Below, piece after piece: positions 24,985 through 37,748 of a DNA stretch of 64,000 bases; position 1 is the first letter of the stretch, and each line of letters opens with the position of its first letter. The notes beneath the pieces are model-generated. The model had not been told where the DNA came from, ran no database searches, and worked only from the letters and a program-made list of their open reading frames with translations. This DNA is from Gigantopelta aegis (Eukaryota > Mollusca > Gastropoda > Neomphalida > Peltospiridae), in assembly GCF_016097555.1 (NCBI RefSeq), contig NC_054702.1, positions 83,480,124 through 83,544,123 of the forward strand, given 5' to 3'. A program made the position numbers and the translations under genes.

Positions 24985-25403
24985 CTACCTGAATAACAGA
25001 TCCACCGATACAGACTCACCAGTTATATTATACAACGTTGTGGAAGCAGTTGCTTAGAAACCCACTGGTCTGTTCGTCAGGGGCACAAAACAGGCCCTCT
25101 GGTTGCTAATGTCATCTGGGTGTACCCTGCAGTGTGGGCACTCACACTGTGTGTGTGTGTGTGGGGGGGAAATAAGATTAAGTAATCTACAGAAGAACGG
25201 CCGCCACTGATTGGTGTGCAATGCTCGGTTAATGACTGCAAGGTAATTAGCAAGATAAGCGAAATCTCCAAACAATGAGGGTGAATTAGCAGTAGTTGTA
25301 ACATCACAATGAGACAAGTATTTACAGTGGGATCTCAAACTATCACATCACTAAGGATACACTACCAATGTGATCAATTTAATTTAATAAGGTATTAAAA
25401 ATA

Positions 25404-25472
25404 ATGGAAATAGGAAATATTTTATTTAACGATGCACTCAACACATTGTATTTATGGTTATATGGTGTCGGT
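25404..25472 (-). mobile_element. SINE type A tail fragment
   Basis: Only 'atattttatttaacgatgc' to 'ttatatggtgtcgg' remains. Confidence 0.7.
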
Positions 25473-25732
25473 AAAAATAATGGATTTTATCCATTCAATG
25501 CATTCATTGTTGTAAGTCAACTAAATAAATAACACACTTGTATTTGTAAAGAAAGTGGTATTTGATTGTTTTTGTTTTTTTATTTCATATACCTATAAAG
25601 ATATCACCTTTTAATAAAATTATAAAAACAAATCAATCTATATCAACAGATATAAGCATATTGTGTTTTTAGAGACATTGCCCCAGCTAATGCAATATGA
25701 CTTTTAAAAATATCTAGTAACTTGATGGTTAA

Positions 25733-25885
25733 AAGTTTTTGTTTAATGACACCACTAGAGCAGAGGAAACTGGCTACATTTTTCACATTAGCAGCAAAAT
25801 ATTTTTATTAGTACTTTGCCACAGAGAGGACAACCCATACCACAGACTTTGATATGCCAGTCATGGGGTATATGTTGGGATGGAG
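25733..25885 (-). mobile_element. SINE type B fragment
   Basis: 'gtttaatgacaccactagag' tail and 'gatatgccagtcatggggta' body, reverse orientation. Confidence 0.6.
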
Positions 25886-26468
25886 AAATTTAAGTCTTAG
25901 ACATAGTTCTAGGAAGAACCAAAACATTACAGTTCACTGCAAATATAAATTAAAATTTCATGAGAAATGAAGAATAAATATTTTAGAATGATGCATGAAA
26001 CATTACAATCAAAATCACATCAGCAAAACCAAGCCAATGAATGTTTAATCATAATCATCAAATCATCATCATTTGTCACCAAGTCAAAGCTTTATTGCAT
26101 CAATAAGAGAATTCAAATTCTACTTTTATCCATGGTGAATCATAAATTTCAATTTAAATCAGTTTGACTGCATGCTATATTTCTTATGTATGTAACACTG
26201 CATTCGAATAATTGAAATGTGAAATACTACAATAAATCTGACACTCCAAAATGGAAAAAAAGGTTTTCTTTAAGTTTAAGAAAATCTATGGATGGTAATA
26301 AACTAGGACTTTCTTCACCCTCTACATAAAACAAACTAAGAAATGTCATATCTGTATAATATATCAATTTTCATGATTTATGTAATGCAAGAAACCCCAA
26401 CAGAAAATGAAATTTAAAAAAATTCTTCAGCAGTAAAACTGCAAAGGCGTAGCATTTTCAGAGAACCA

Positions 26469-26753
26469 ATGACTTCTGGAAATAAGCCAGAACTATACCT
26501 TGAGCATCCTCCCACTACTAAGGAGATGGAAACTAGATCAATACCCTTAGAAACTCTTCATGCTATAAATAGAGCCAAGACATTTCTAAATATACCAGAC
26601 AGCAGAGAGGGCAAGACGTGGGGCTATGCTCCTAGTTCCAACCTTCTCGATGATAAGTGTGCTATTTTACTAATAAGGAAACCAAGACGAGACCAGGGAT
26701 CAAATGTTAATATTTCCCCCTGCTATCACAATATCTTTACAGGAGATCATTAA
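26469..26753 (+). other. Unrecognised 94-codon open frame
   Basis: Starts MTSGNKPELYLEHPP and ends in a TAA. Codons look balanced, but no domain or splice partner is seen. It may be part of an old transposon copy. Confidence 0.15.
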
Positions 26754-26771
26754 ACTGCAGACAGGGGACGT

Positions 26772-26990
26772 TCAGTACTGTTTGTGCATGGGCAGAACTT
26801 GCAGTGCGTCCCACATAGTTTCCAGCACAACTGATGTAACATACTGACATGGCTGGTTCAAGATAAAAGCAAAGCTGAGGTATCTGGTCTGACAGATATG
26901 TGCATAGTTAATTATCTGGATGTATAACGGAATGCTGGGTACAGGGTCCAACACATTATTCTGTAACCTGAATGATGTCGGCAAGTTAAA
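26772..26990 (-). other. Protein-like open segment with a good acceptor, possible exon
   Basis: On the - strand a T-rich tract and TCATTCAG acceptor precede about 63 open codons, including VLDPVPSIPLYIQIINYAHI and VVLETMWDALQVLPMHKQ. A weak donor (GTACTG) follows. I do not recognise it, and the phases do not link it to the other - strand exons. Confidence 0.2.
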
Positions 26991-27047
26991 AAAAATTAAA
27001 CCGTACAGTTGGGTGCTTATCTATAAATATATAAAAAAAAAGAGTTA

Positions 27048-27345
27048 AAAGTTTGTTTTGTTTAACAACATCACTAGAGCATATTGACTTAATAATCATC
27101 AGCTATTGGATGTCAAATATTAGGTTAGTTTAAGAGGAAATCTGCTACTTTTTTTCCATTATTAGGTAGAGATCTTTTGATATGCACTTTCCCCACAGAC
27201 AGGATAGCACATACATGTGCCATGGCCTTTGATATACCAGTTGTGGTGCACTGGTTACAACAAGAAATAGCCCAATAAGCCCACCTATGGGTATCGATCC
27301 CCGACTGACAGCACATCAGACGAACACTTTACCACTGGGTTACAA
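27048..27345 (-). mobile_element. SINE type B, nearly full length
   Basis: Tail 'gttttgtttaacaacatcac' at left and head 'accactgggttaca' at right. It directly abuts the 48-bp tandem array. Confidence 0.8.
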
Positions 27346-27347
27346 CC

Positions 27348-27580
27348 ATCCTCATGTCTATAAATAAAAGTGCACCTCACATTTCAATTTCTAACTGCCT
27401 CTTGTCTACAAATAAAAGTGCACCTCACATTTCAATTTCTAACTGCCCCTTGTCTATAAATAAAAGTGCACCTCACATTTCAATTTCTAACTGCCCCATG
27501 TCTATAAATAAAAGTGCACCTCACATTTCAATTTCTAACTGCCCCATGTCTATAAATAAAAATGCACCTCACATTTAAAA
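27348..27580. repeat. 48-bp tandem array, five copies
   Basis: Unit 'tgtctataaataaaagtgca' then 'cctcacatttcaatttctaa'. The copies are nearly identical. The period of 48 keeps one frame open (repeating SINKSAPHISISNCP), which I take as chance. Confidence 0.92.
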
Positions 27581-28109
27581 TTTTAAACATTAACTCCGAA
27601 GATGAAAGGTCAACAAATCTAAAGTACTCATCAACCTAATGCCATTCCATTTCTCCACTCCCACATAGTCAGTCACACACACAAAATTCTAGTAATGAAA
27701 GAAATGGAGTATTTGTTTAACAACCTTTGTGCACATTAATTAGATGGCAAAAACATGCTAATAGGGATACTAAGTTTAGAATGCCTCCATCTTGGCAAAA
27801 GTAGCCTTGTATATAATATATGCACTTTCTCTCAGACAAGACGGACCATTAAGTGTCATTTATTATCCCAGTGGTCATTCATAAAGTTATGAGAAAATAT
27901 ATTTGATACCTTAATCGTTTTGAATTAATAGGATTCTTGTTTATAAAAATATGAGAAAGTGAATAAAACAAAAATGATGGCAATACTGAAAATTTAAAAG
28001 AATATAGACTGGTTTATATAGTTTATAAATAAATATGTATACCGGTATACTGAAACAAAAATATTGGGGAGTACAAAAATAGAATAAACTCTTTGCAAAT
28101 TATCACTAA

Positions 28110-28276
<167 letters not shown>

Positions 28277-29147
28277 TCAGAGGATTGGCTCAAACACATA
28301 CTTCACCATATGCAAAATCCAAACTACACTTATATATAGCAGAACAGAACCCACCTACTATAAAAAAAACTCCACTAATATACACCATAAATGGAATATA
28401 TAACAACAATTCAAAATGATCCCAAAATCAATAAAATGTTATGTGGAATAAAACCAATTTTAAATGACTGACCAAACTGGAAAAGGAATGCTAATTTCTG
28501 GCATAATTCCAACCAAGTCCACACCATGCCCAATGAATGAGTTGGGAACACAGGAAAGCAGGTTTATCAAGAGGACGTATATGTATTACATATAAATAAC
28601 TGACGAAACTTGGTGGGTGACCAAGACCCTCAAGTGAACTATGTTAGATATCCATATGTTCATCTATAAATTTATTCTTCTCCGATTATTAGTACACATA
28701 TTTTCATTACCATATGTTATACACAGGTAATTTTTATTATATACAGAGATATACAACATGCAATAATACAAGTTGTAATCACCATATGTTATGCATGGGT
28801 CATTCTTAACACACAAATGTATAACATCCTAGTTAATGAATATCTAAATAAACTTTATTTTATATCTTTAGTTCTATCTCCTATAAAACCAACTGAAAAA
28901 ATTGTTGTTATAACAGAATAATTAAATTTCTGTTATATTCATTACAACGTAACGTCATCTCATTGGTTCAGACGTCGCAACGGGAGTTTGTTAATTTATC
29001 GATGAACGTCATATTTGATATATAGGCAAGTTGTCTTATTGAGCGTTATTGTTTATGGACCAAAAGTAATTCAAAATAAAGTATGAAAATAAAGTATGAA
29101 GTTTTAGTGTTATTATTAGCAAGTATGATTCAAATTTGATTATAAGT

Positions 29148-29300
29148 ATTGTCTGTTATTTCTTTTCTTTTACATTCATCAGGGTATGAACAAAACAAAT
29201 CATCTGCAAACTTATGTGAGAACGGCTTCGCCGATTCACGGAGTTTACAGATGATTTGTTTTGTTCATACCCTGATGAACGTAAAAGAAATAAAAGACAA
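29148..29300. repeat. 153-bp foldback element with a GC-rich tip
   Basis: The arms 'catcagggtatgaacaaaac' and its complement 'gttttgttcataccctgatg' pair almost perfectly. The tip is 'cggcttcgccg'. Confidence 0.85.
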
Positions 29301-29544
29301 TCCTTAACTAAACTTCTATTCTCCACCTGTAACATACACATTTAAAATTTTACTTAGATTTTGAATTAGGTAGCAAAAAAAAAAACCAAAAAAAAATACA
29401 AGTCAAGCTAGGAATTTCCGTACATATGGAAGTGAGTAATGAACAGCATACACTAATAGATTTGCAGAACTATACTACCCAGGAGGGCAGGGGTGCAATG
29501 TCCAAAAAGGTCACCTACCGTATTCCAAATTCAGTAATATTATA

Positions 29545-30249
29545 CAGTCAGACCTCGCTACGACGACTGTCGTTACTAAGACATTTACACCATCTGACCA
29601 CAAATTGTCGGGGGAAAAACCTACATCAATGTCATTCTGTTCATTACACTGGAATTCACACCTTCTGACAACGACAGAGTAAACTGGGAACAAACGTGCA
29701 TCCGACATCTGAAAACACCTTTTTACAACAACATTTCGTCGTCAGCCAACAGTGTCACATGATGTCCGAGTTACCGATGTCGGCTAAATCTGTAGACGTG
29801 TATTGCTTTTGAAAATAAGTCTTTAGTCTCATTCAATTAAAGGATTAACTTCGAACAATCAAGTGTACTAGTTTTATAACATTTTGTAAACAAAGTAGGT
29901 ATGGTACCAATCGATTAGATTGACAATAAATGTGCCTTGATTAATAATAATAATATAGGTAGTATTTATTAATGGTCTGTGACCCATCCCCGTTGTCTGG
30001 CCCATCAGGCTATTTCTCATTGCAGCCACTGCACCACGACTGGTATATTAAATGATGTGGTATGTGCTATCCTGTCTGAGTGGGTGCATATAAAATATCC
30101 CTTGCTACTATTGACACTCAATAACCGATGATTAAAAAATTAATGTGCTCTTGTGATATCATTAAATAAAATAATTTTTATAATGACAATTTTGATTAAT
30201 GACAAAGTGACCCAGGGACGAACGTGGTCATTGTAACAAGGTCTGACTC
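29545..30249. mobile_element. TA-flanked inverted-repeat element (pogo/Tc1-type miniature)
   Basis: The left end CAGTCAGACCTCGCTAC and the right end, read in reverse GAGTCAGACCTTGTTAC, form imperfect inverted repeats. TA flanks both sides (29543-29544, 30250-30251). No transposase frame inside; a SINE fragment is nested in it. Confidence 0.65.
29970..30180 (+). mobile_element. SINE type B, head-truncated, nested in a TA-flanked element
   Basis: 'tgcaccacgactggtatatt' body and 'aataaaataa' tail. It lies inside the element at 29545-30249. Confidence 0.7.
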
Positions 30250-30554
30250 TATATTATATAGATTCCCTTGGTATTTGATGTTTATGGGCGTGTGCATTCA
30301 CCCCAGCACCCTCCCCCTAGATCTGCACCTGGATGCTAAGAATGTAAAACCAAATTTTAGTACCCTTATGGTTAAAAATATCTCCGTACATACCAAAGTG
30401 TTATTTCCCACCAGAACATCACGTGAGACATAACACCTTGATTTCATACGACCAGCAGACTACAGCCGTACAGGAATGTTAATCAAACAAGTTTAGTGAT
30501 TTAAACTGAAATCAATTAACGGGTAATAAATAGGATAATAAACTTGCTACTATT

Positions 30555-30655
30555 TCATATCATGTTTATATGTCTCTCGTGAAAAAATTTCATTGTCACA
30601 TGCTAAAGCTCGTGACAATAGAAAATTATTTCACTCAGAACCTGAACCTGATATG
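30555..30655. repeat. Foldback element related to 49670-49763
   Basis: 'tttcatatcatgtttatatg' at the left and 'gaacctgatatgaaa' at the right, with 'gctcgtgacaat' near the tip as in the other copy ('gtcacgagct'). Confidence 0.5.
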
Positions 30656-30743
30656 AAAGGGAAGCTCATTTAATATCCTATAATTATTTCATGGTAACAA
30701 AAAACCCACATATACCCACCCCAGCATAGACTTTCATCTGAAA

Positions 30744-30953
30744 ATGTTGCTCAACATTCAACTGTCTGGTAATAGCCTAGAATATACTGACCACAGGCAA
30801 ATCAGAGATGATTTTGATGCCCCTAGCTATCATGAGCACATTCTTAATGAACCCAAAGAGGATGTTCCCATGAAATGTGTGCCTGAGCATTTAGCGACTG
30901 TGAGCACAAGTGATATTAATGTATTACATGTTGCATCCAGATTAAATAAATAA
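30744..30953 (+). other. Unrecognised 69-codon open frame
   Basis: The segment DDFDAPSYHEHILNEPKEDV and the following residues have protein-like composition. No domain is recognised. Possibly a remnant of a mobile-element gene. Confidence 0.15.
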
Positions 30954-30959
30954 ATGCAC

Positions 30960-31925
30960 ATAATTTGGATGCAAGATTAATACTAATCAATACATTTATG
31001 AATACATTGTGTACATTACAAGAAAAGGAAGTTAGCAAGGAAAAAATATTGCAAGCTGACAGTTAAGTGTTACTGTTAGTAATGTGTACATTAGGAACAT
31101 AAATTTGCTGACAATATGAAGGGCTCACCCTGTCTATAGCTTAATTAATCTTTCTTTTTTCAAATACAAAGTGGCTATGGGATTTAGTATTCTTTATATA
31201 AAATTCTGTTTAAATTAACCAAATTTTTAATAGAATATAAGCAAGTACTCGACAGATCTGAAAATTGTCTAAAACAAAATTCTTGAGCTCTGAAAATGCA
31301 AATTAGGAAACATGGATTCAGCTCTTACGCAGTCTGAGTAACAACAGAAGCAGAACATCCAGGAATGTGGAACTGCAGTAATTCCTCCCTACATTGCCAC
31401 TTACTGAGTTATTTGTGCCGTCTATACTTGGATTAACACTGCATTGGTTCTTTTTATTGTAATGTGCAGACCTAACAATAGTGTAATCTACTTCTAGCAG
31501 CAATCCATAACTTCCTTTGGTATGTTACCCTGACAACCCACATGCTTTGATATTTATGCCATTATTAGTTAACCAAGCTTATTTTTATAGCTGCAGTACT
31601 AAATAAAAATGAGGTGGCAAATTTAGTAATTAATTTTCAAAATTTATAAAACTTTTTAAAAATTTACGTTTTTTTTTTTTTAATTTGTGGGGAAGTGCAG
31701 GAATTATTTTAAATAATGATAAAATATAATGAAGTAAACCATATATGTACATAAATAATTTTCTTACACACCTGTTGGTGAGAACTCCATGCATTATTTT
31801 TTTTTATAACACATGGTGTTACATAACTTTTCACAAACACCCACCTTCCCCAGTAATATTTAGCAACACATAATACTCCCTTCCCTAGAATATTATTTAA
31901 TTACCAATACTTATTGGCCCATTAG
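30960..31925. other. AT-rich DNA without recognisable features
   Basis: No ORF with protein-like composition and no repeat structure seen. Confidence 0.5.
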
Positions 31926-31929
31926 TTTG

Positions 31930-33990
31930 GTTTAATATGCACATCATGTTCAGATTGGTATGCAAATTGTGTTGAGTCTGGTCTGCTCATTGCTATGTTT
32001 GTTCATTATGTTCCCAATAACATCTGCATAGTATGTTCCAAGTTTCACGTACATACATCATGTTTGGTTTTGTATGCACATGTTTTACATTTGGTGTGCA
32101 CATATTATGCTCCATGGGTTTTTTTTTATATGCAGAGTTTGCATGGCGTGCAAATTGTGTTCGAGTTTGGTGTGCACACTTCATTTAGTTTGGTGTGTTC
32201 ATCACATTCCCAGTTTGGTTTGTACATTATGTTCAGATTATGGTGTGTGCATTATGGTCAAAGTCTGATAACAATAATCAAAGTTTGATGCATATCTGCA
32301 CTACATCCAGGTTTAGTATGTGTAAACAATATGTTTGACATGTGTATAACCTGTATGGTCCGAGTTTGATAAGAGCATTATGTTCATTGTAGGTCTTCAC
32401 AATATTTTGTTATTACCTGTATGGTCCGAGTTTGCATTTTCAGTGTAGGTCCACACAATAGATGTTGAGTTTATGAATGCAAATACTCATCAGTATGTAA
32501 AATATTTCAGTTTGTTCTCTGCCCTATTTAATGAGTTTTGTGTACACAATTTGTTCTGAATATGTTATATGCTCCACAATGTCAATATATTCAGTGTTGG
32601 GTTTATGTGCAACGAATATAATCCACATTTAGTATGTACCACATGTACAGTTTTGTGCACGATATAATTCAAAGTTAGGCATGCATAACATATTCAATTT
32701 TGTGAGCATATTCTGTTTGGAGTTTGGAACATATATACAGTGTAACACACTACACTGGTGTGCATATATTCAGAGTTGATGCACAATATGATTATAACTG
32801 GGTTCAGAGTTCAAAAGATGCGCAAAACGTTTATAGCTTGGTATGTGCAATATGTTTAGTTCGACATGAGTAATATGTTCAGTTTGACATAAGTAATGTT
32901 ATGTTTGATGTCAGTAATATGTTCAGTTTGACATGACTAATATGTTCAGTTTGATGTGATATGTTCAGTTTAATGTGAGCAATATGTTCAGTTTAATGTG
33001 AGCAATATGTTCAGTTTGACATCAGTAATATGTTCAGTTTGACTGAGTAATATGTTCAATTTGATGTGAGCAATATGTTCAGTTTAATGCAGGTAATATG
33101 TTCAGCTTGATGTGAGTAATATGTTCAGTTTGACTGAGTAATATGTTCAATTTGATGTGAGCAATATGTTCAGTTTAATGCGGGTAATATGTTCAGCTTG
33201 ATGTGAGTCATATGTTCAGTTTGATGTGAATAATATGTTCAGTTTGATGTGAATAATATGTTCAGTTTGATTTGAGCAATATGTTCAGTTTGACATAAGT
33301 AATATCTTCAGTTTGACATGAGTAATATATTCATTTTGATGTGTAATATGTTCAGTTTGATGTGTAATATGTTCAGTTTGATGTGTGTAATAGGTTCAGT
33401 TTGATTTGTGTAATATATTGTTTTATGTGTGCAATATGTTCAGTCTGATGTGTGTAATATGTTCAGTTTGATGTGTGTAATAGGTTCAGTTTGATTTGTG
33501 TAATATGTTCAGTCTGATGTGTGTAATAGGTTCAGTTTGATTTGTGTAATATGTTCAGTTTTAAGTGTGCAATATGTTCACCTTGATATGTGTAAGATTT
33601 TCAGTTTGATATCTATTATATGTTCAATTTTATATGTGCAATATTTTAATTTAATATATGTTCAGCCCAGTATTTGTAACATGTTCAGTTTGGTATGTGT
33701 AATGTGGCAATTTAGAATGTGTAATGTTCAGTTGTATGGTTGTAATATGTTAAATTTGATGTGTGCATTATGTTCCATTTGATATGTGTAATATGTTCAA
33801 TTTGATGTGTGTAATATGTTCAATTTGATGTGTGTAATATGTTCAATTTGATGCGTGTAATATGTTCAGTTTAGTATCTGTCATATGTTATTTGTTGTGT
33901 GTAATACGTTCAATTTGATGTGTGTAATATGTTCAGTTTAGTATCTGTCATATGTTGTTTGTTGTGTGTAATATGTTTAAGGTTTTGTAT
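31930..33990. repeat. 2-kb array of a roughly 23-bp unit
   Basis: The core unit is 'aatatgttcagtttgatgtg' + tgt, with length variants of 18 to 23. It is clear from about 32850 to 33980 and degenerate from about 31930. More than 45 units. Confidence 0.9.
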
Positions 33991-33999
33991 GTATACGTT

Positions 34000-35990
34000 T
34001 GTTTTAAGTTTTGTTTGTAATATAAGAACTCTGAATGTTTTAGATGGCAATAGCAGGGTTGAAATTTAAACATTATGGTGGTTAGCAGGACCAATTACAA
34101 CAAGCTAACTTTTTTTCTTTTTTTTTATTTGTTCTTAGCCAAAAAAATTGTTACTTCAGATAACTGGATGATTGCCAATGTTTAACCCTGTAATAGTTTA
34201 CAAATTTTACATCATTCTCCACACTGCAGATTTTTATTTATCCAACTGGGTTTATTTCATAATTTTTATTTTCTAACCATGTCTTTAAGCTAATATTCCT
34301 TTTCTCTAAACTAATAATGAACTGCTTTGTAACCAAGTTCTGTATAGAAAAACTATTTAGTTTGTCTGAATTCTAAATACATGTTTATCGTCTGCGTTTT
34401 TCAGACTACTGGCATAAACATTAGATTACACCAAACTGTTTTGACCTGATTTGATTTAGGGGCCATTTCAAAACTCCAACATGTCTCTCCATATATGTAC
34501 ATTGGATTGCACTTTACCAGGGATGGGTGCTGAAATATAACGCTGAATTCTTTACTCGTGGGTAGGGAGAAGATATAGCTCAGTGATAAGTGATGGCCGT
34601 TTGGGGTATGATGAGTCATTATTGAGTAGGACAATTTTGAATTATTTATAAAAATGGACGGGTGGGGTGAGTTTTATGTTTGAATAGCATATGAAGCTTA
34701 TTTAAAAATAATTTTATCTAATTTTGTATAACGTTTATTTTTTTCACTGGGCATTTCTAAAACAAATATCTAATAATAATAAGAAGAAGAAAAAGATTAC
34801 AGAGTTTATTTTTTTGGTGGGGAAGGGGATGTTCTGTCCCAACCAGTGCTATTGTCTATGAAAGGAAGCATAGAAAGACCCCTTGCTAATTTTAGGAAGG
34901 AGAAGTAATGGTAGTTGGTCCCCTCACCCTTCTGGAAGTGGAGGGGGGTGGACCTGATCCACAACCTGGAAGATTATGCACCCCACCTGCCCCCTCCCCC
35001 TATTGCAACTGAAAGGCAGACATATCTTCCCCACCCTATTACTGGCATGTTCCGAGACCCATGTCTTCACATTAATAATGTCCATATTATAGGACCCAAA
35101 TATCTCTCCATCCTTTCCATGCGAAATATTTTACTGGAAATCTTTACTTTTAAAACTGTGTATGTGTACACATTCACCATATATCTATGTCACGATCCAA
35201 ATAAAGTACCAAACCCTGAAAGTTATTCTTTACAGCATTTTGATATGACCCCCTAAACCAAGAACATTTACATCCAGTGAAATCAACAAGATCATTCCGT
35301 TTAACACTGTGTCCTACAATGGTGATACTGTTAGCTTTTTGGGCAACATATGCTTATTAGTGAAGAAAAACAAGTTATTTATAGTTTAGCTGATTTTGTT
35401 TCGTTTTTATTTATTAGTAAACATTATAAGATGGTGACTAGAGACAACAGAGCTGTTAAAAAATTAAAACATTAATTTATTTCTCTTAACATTTATATAA
35501 ATAATGCATTAAATGTGAATTATTTTATTCTTATTATTTTAAAATATATATGTTCAATTATGTCCTACAGTAACTAGTATTAATCAAAATAGTAGTTGAA
35601 AGTTTTTTTAAAGGAAGTTGTATTCCATACTCTACTAGCTATGCCCCTTGTATGGCTGTGCATGTTTTACATAGTTCCACAGTATGTCATTTTGTTCTAC
35701 ATTTTATACACTACTGAGAACTATTTAAAAGAATACAATGTACAGGTTCTTTCATGTTCACTTCCATCCTCAAGTGAAGTTAAAATTACATCATAAAAAA
35801 AATGCAATACACCTGTAAAATATCGCACAGCTGTGCAATCTGTTTGCATACTTTTCTCTGGTAGGCGAACTATTTTTGGCAATCCAAGACCAGCATTATG
35901 GCACCCAAGCAGTGTGTGATACCAAGTTGGGTAAAGAATGGCCATGGATAGCGGTATGTCTTAGATAAAATATGGGCTTGTATTCACGAC
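34000..35990. other. AT-rich DNA, no supported gene
   Basis: Open frames of 60 to 113 codons occur (for example at 34915) but have low-complexity composition and no domain. A weak tRNA-like or SINE scrap lies near 34560-34900. Confidence 0.4.
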
Positions 35991-36779
35991 TGACACGTGG
36001 TCAAGTTATGGAAATTCGCTGAAATCAACAAATGTATTGCACGAAGTGGGTGGAGCACCGGTGCATGTCCACGCAATACACAAGCTAACAGCAGTACACG
36101 TTGGCAAACACCCACTCGAAAAGTGAACAAGAAAAACGGAAAAATACACAAAACAAACAATACCTCTCCATATAGGAATAAATGATGGGTCGGGACTGTC
36201 TACCATGTTTCTCCGAATGGTACTGTGGCAAATATTTAGGTCGACCAACGTCATAATTTCGGAGCTGTTAACAATTCGTCCTTCACTCGCGAGTGCTGGC
36301 AACAGACTGAGCGCCGCGACCGCAAGGGTTCTCCTTCAACCCCGACCAGATCTACTCACACATGGGTCAAAGAACAGCCTAATGTGATAATGGGTATTTT
36401 GGGTACATACTATTTACACACTGTGAATAAACGGCTAGCAAAATGGAAAAAGCGAAAAATTTGACACATGTACGAACATACATGCCCGTACACGAAACGC
36501 AAGGACAGGCGATGACCGCTGAGATGAAAAAGTTAAAATAAGTACTTAAAAATTACTATTATCAAATCTCCAGAAACAAGACGACTAAAGAATGGTTTAT
36601 AAACATGCATCGCTAAATACTTTACATTTTCTCCCATGATAATGCGGGGAATTCCACAAAAAACACATCGTACAATTTTTCATCGACTCGATTTCTGCCG
36701 CCATATTGGCTGAAACCAGTCGCTGGTTCGATGCAATAAATGAGCATTTCTACAAAAAATATACAAGCTTCTTCCTAAC

Positions 36780-36897
36780 CTCCACCCTGGTTAGATCGCT
36801 TGGTGACCCCGTTATCTGTTTCTCCGTCCAGGGGCCTTTTTCTCGAGTCCAAGGTGTCCATTTCCGACCCGTTCATCCCGTCGTAGTTGACTGCCAT
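36780..36897 (-). CDS. Probable first coding exon of an hnRNP K-like RNA-binding protein
   Basis: ATG at 36897 (- strand) in good context (A at -3, G at +4), then 39 codons rich in charged residues, ending at a GGAG/GTTAGG donor with phase 1. The alternative donor is after 36786. The segment DSRKRPLDGETDNGVTKRSN has two basic clusters about ten residues apart with acidic residues between, as in the bipartite nuclear signal at the N-terminus of hnRNP K. Surrounding DNA is richer in CpG than the rest of the window, as expected at a promoter. I found no KH-domain exons to the left, so the identity is tentative; another nuclear RNA-binding protein is possible. Confidence 0.42.
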
Positions 36898-37200
36898 TAT
36901 GGAGTTGGGCCTGTTCTCGTGGGGTAACGTACCGCACGGCGCATGACTCACGAGACTTGTCAGGGCGCATCCTAACATAATTGTGGATTTCTTATCTTAT
37001 TTTTATGTACAATTTCACTCAAAAACTGTACATATCATCCATAAAAATACCCTCGACACATTAAACATAAATCGCAACGATTATTACGGGTGCGAAAGGG
37101 GCGTGGCACTCCTTCACGACGATTACATGATAGGGGTGCCACGCCCCCCTCTCGGCATCCCTATTCCGTTTTCAACGAAGGGTTTTGTGTAAGAAAAAAT
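36898..37200 (-). promoter_or_regulatory. Promoter-like, CpG-richer flank of the 36.8-kb exon
   Basis: Higher G+C and several CG dinucleotides (GCGCATGACTCACGAG and others) interrupt otherwise AT-rich DNA just upstream of the predicted start codon. No TATA box stands out. The CpG-rich patch extends left to about 36000. Confidence 0.3.
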
Positions 37201-37658
37201 GTTATGTATTTAAATACTGCACGTTCAAAGGTAATAGTTTATTGATACCCTATGTAATAAAGCGTAATATATGATAACAATGAATAACAGAAATATATAC
37301 TGAGGGATAAAGGCAATCATTTTCAAGTAGCTAAAGGCATATTCGCCCTACACCCTTAATAGGTTGTAAAACGAAAACCTTTTTAATAAACACGTTAACA
37401 TTTTGCGTGATAAATCGTACAAAATCTATGTATAATTCACAGACTGGGAAAATCGTAATATATTGAATGTATTTGCTTCGCAGAATTTTATTTGTTACCC
37501 AATGTCAGAAAGGAGCACGTTAGGAAATTTCTTGGTACAAAATACTTCGAGGAAACACAAGGTTTGCTTATTTTTAATGGGTTGATTGGAATATATTTTA
37601 TTATTATTTTATTTTATTAGTATTATTGTACATCATATTTTATTTATTTATTTTATAC

Positions 37659-37659
<1 letters not shown>

Positions 37660-37744
<85 letters not shown>
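37660..37744. repeat. (TA)n microsatellite
   Basis: About 42 uninterrupted TA units. Confidence 0.97.

Positions 37745-37748
<4 letters not shown>

Noticed and set aside
27354..27578. 74-codon frame of 16-residue repeats
   Set aside because: Explained by the 48-bp tandem array; no start context or neighbours.
34915..35256. 113-codon + frame
   Set aside because: Proline-rich start and hydrophobic end with no domain, splice partner or promoter support.
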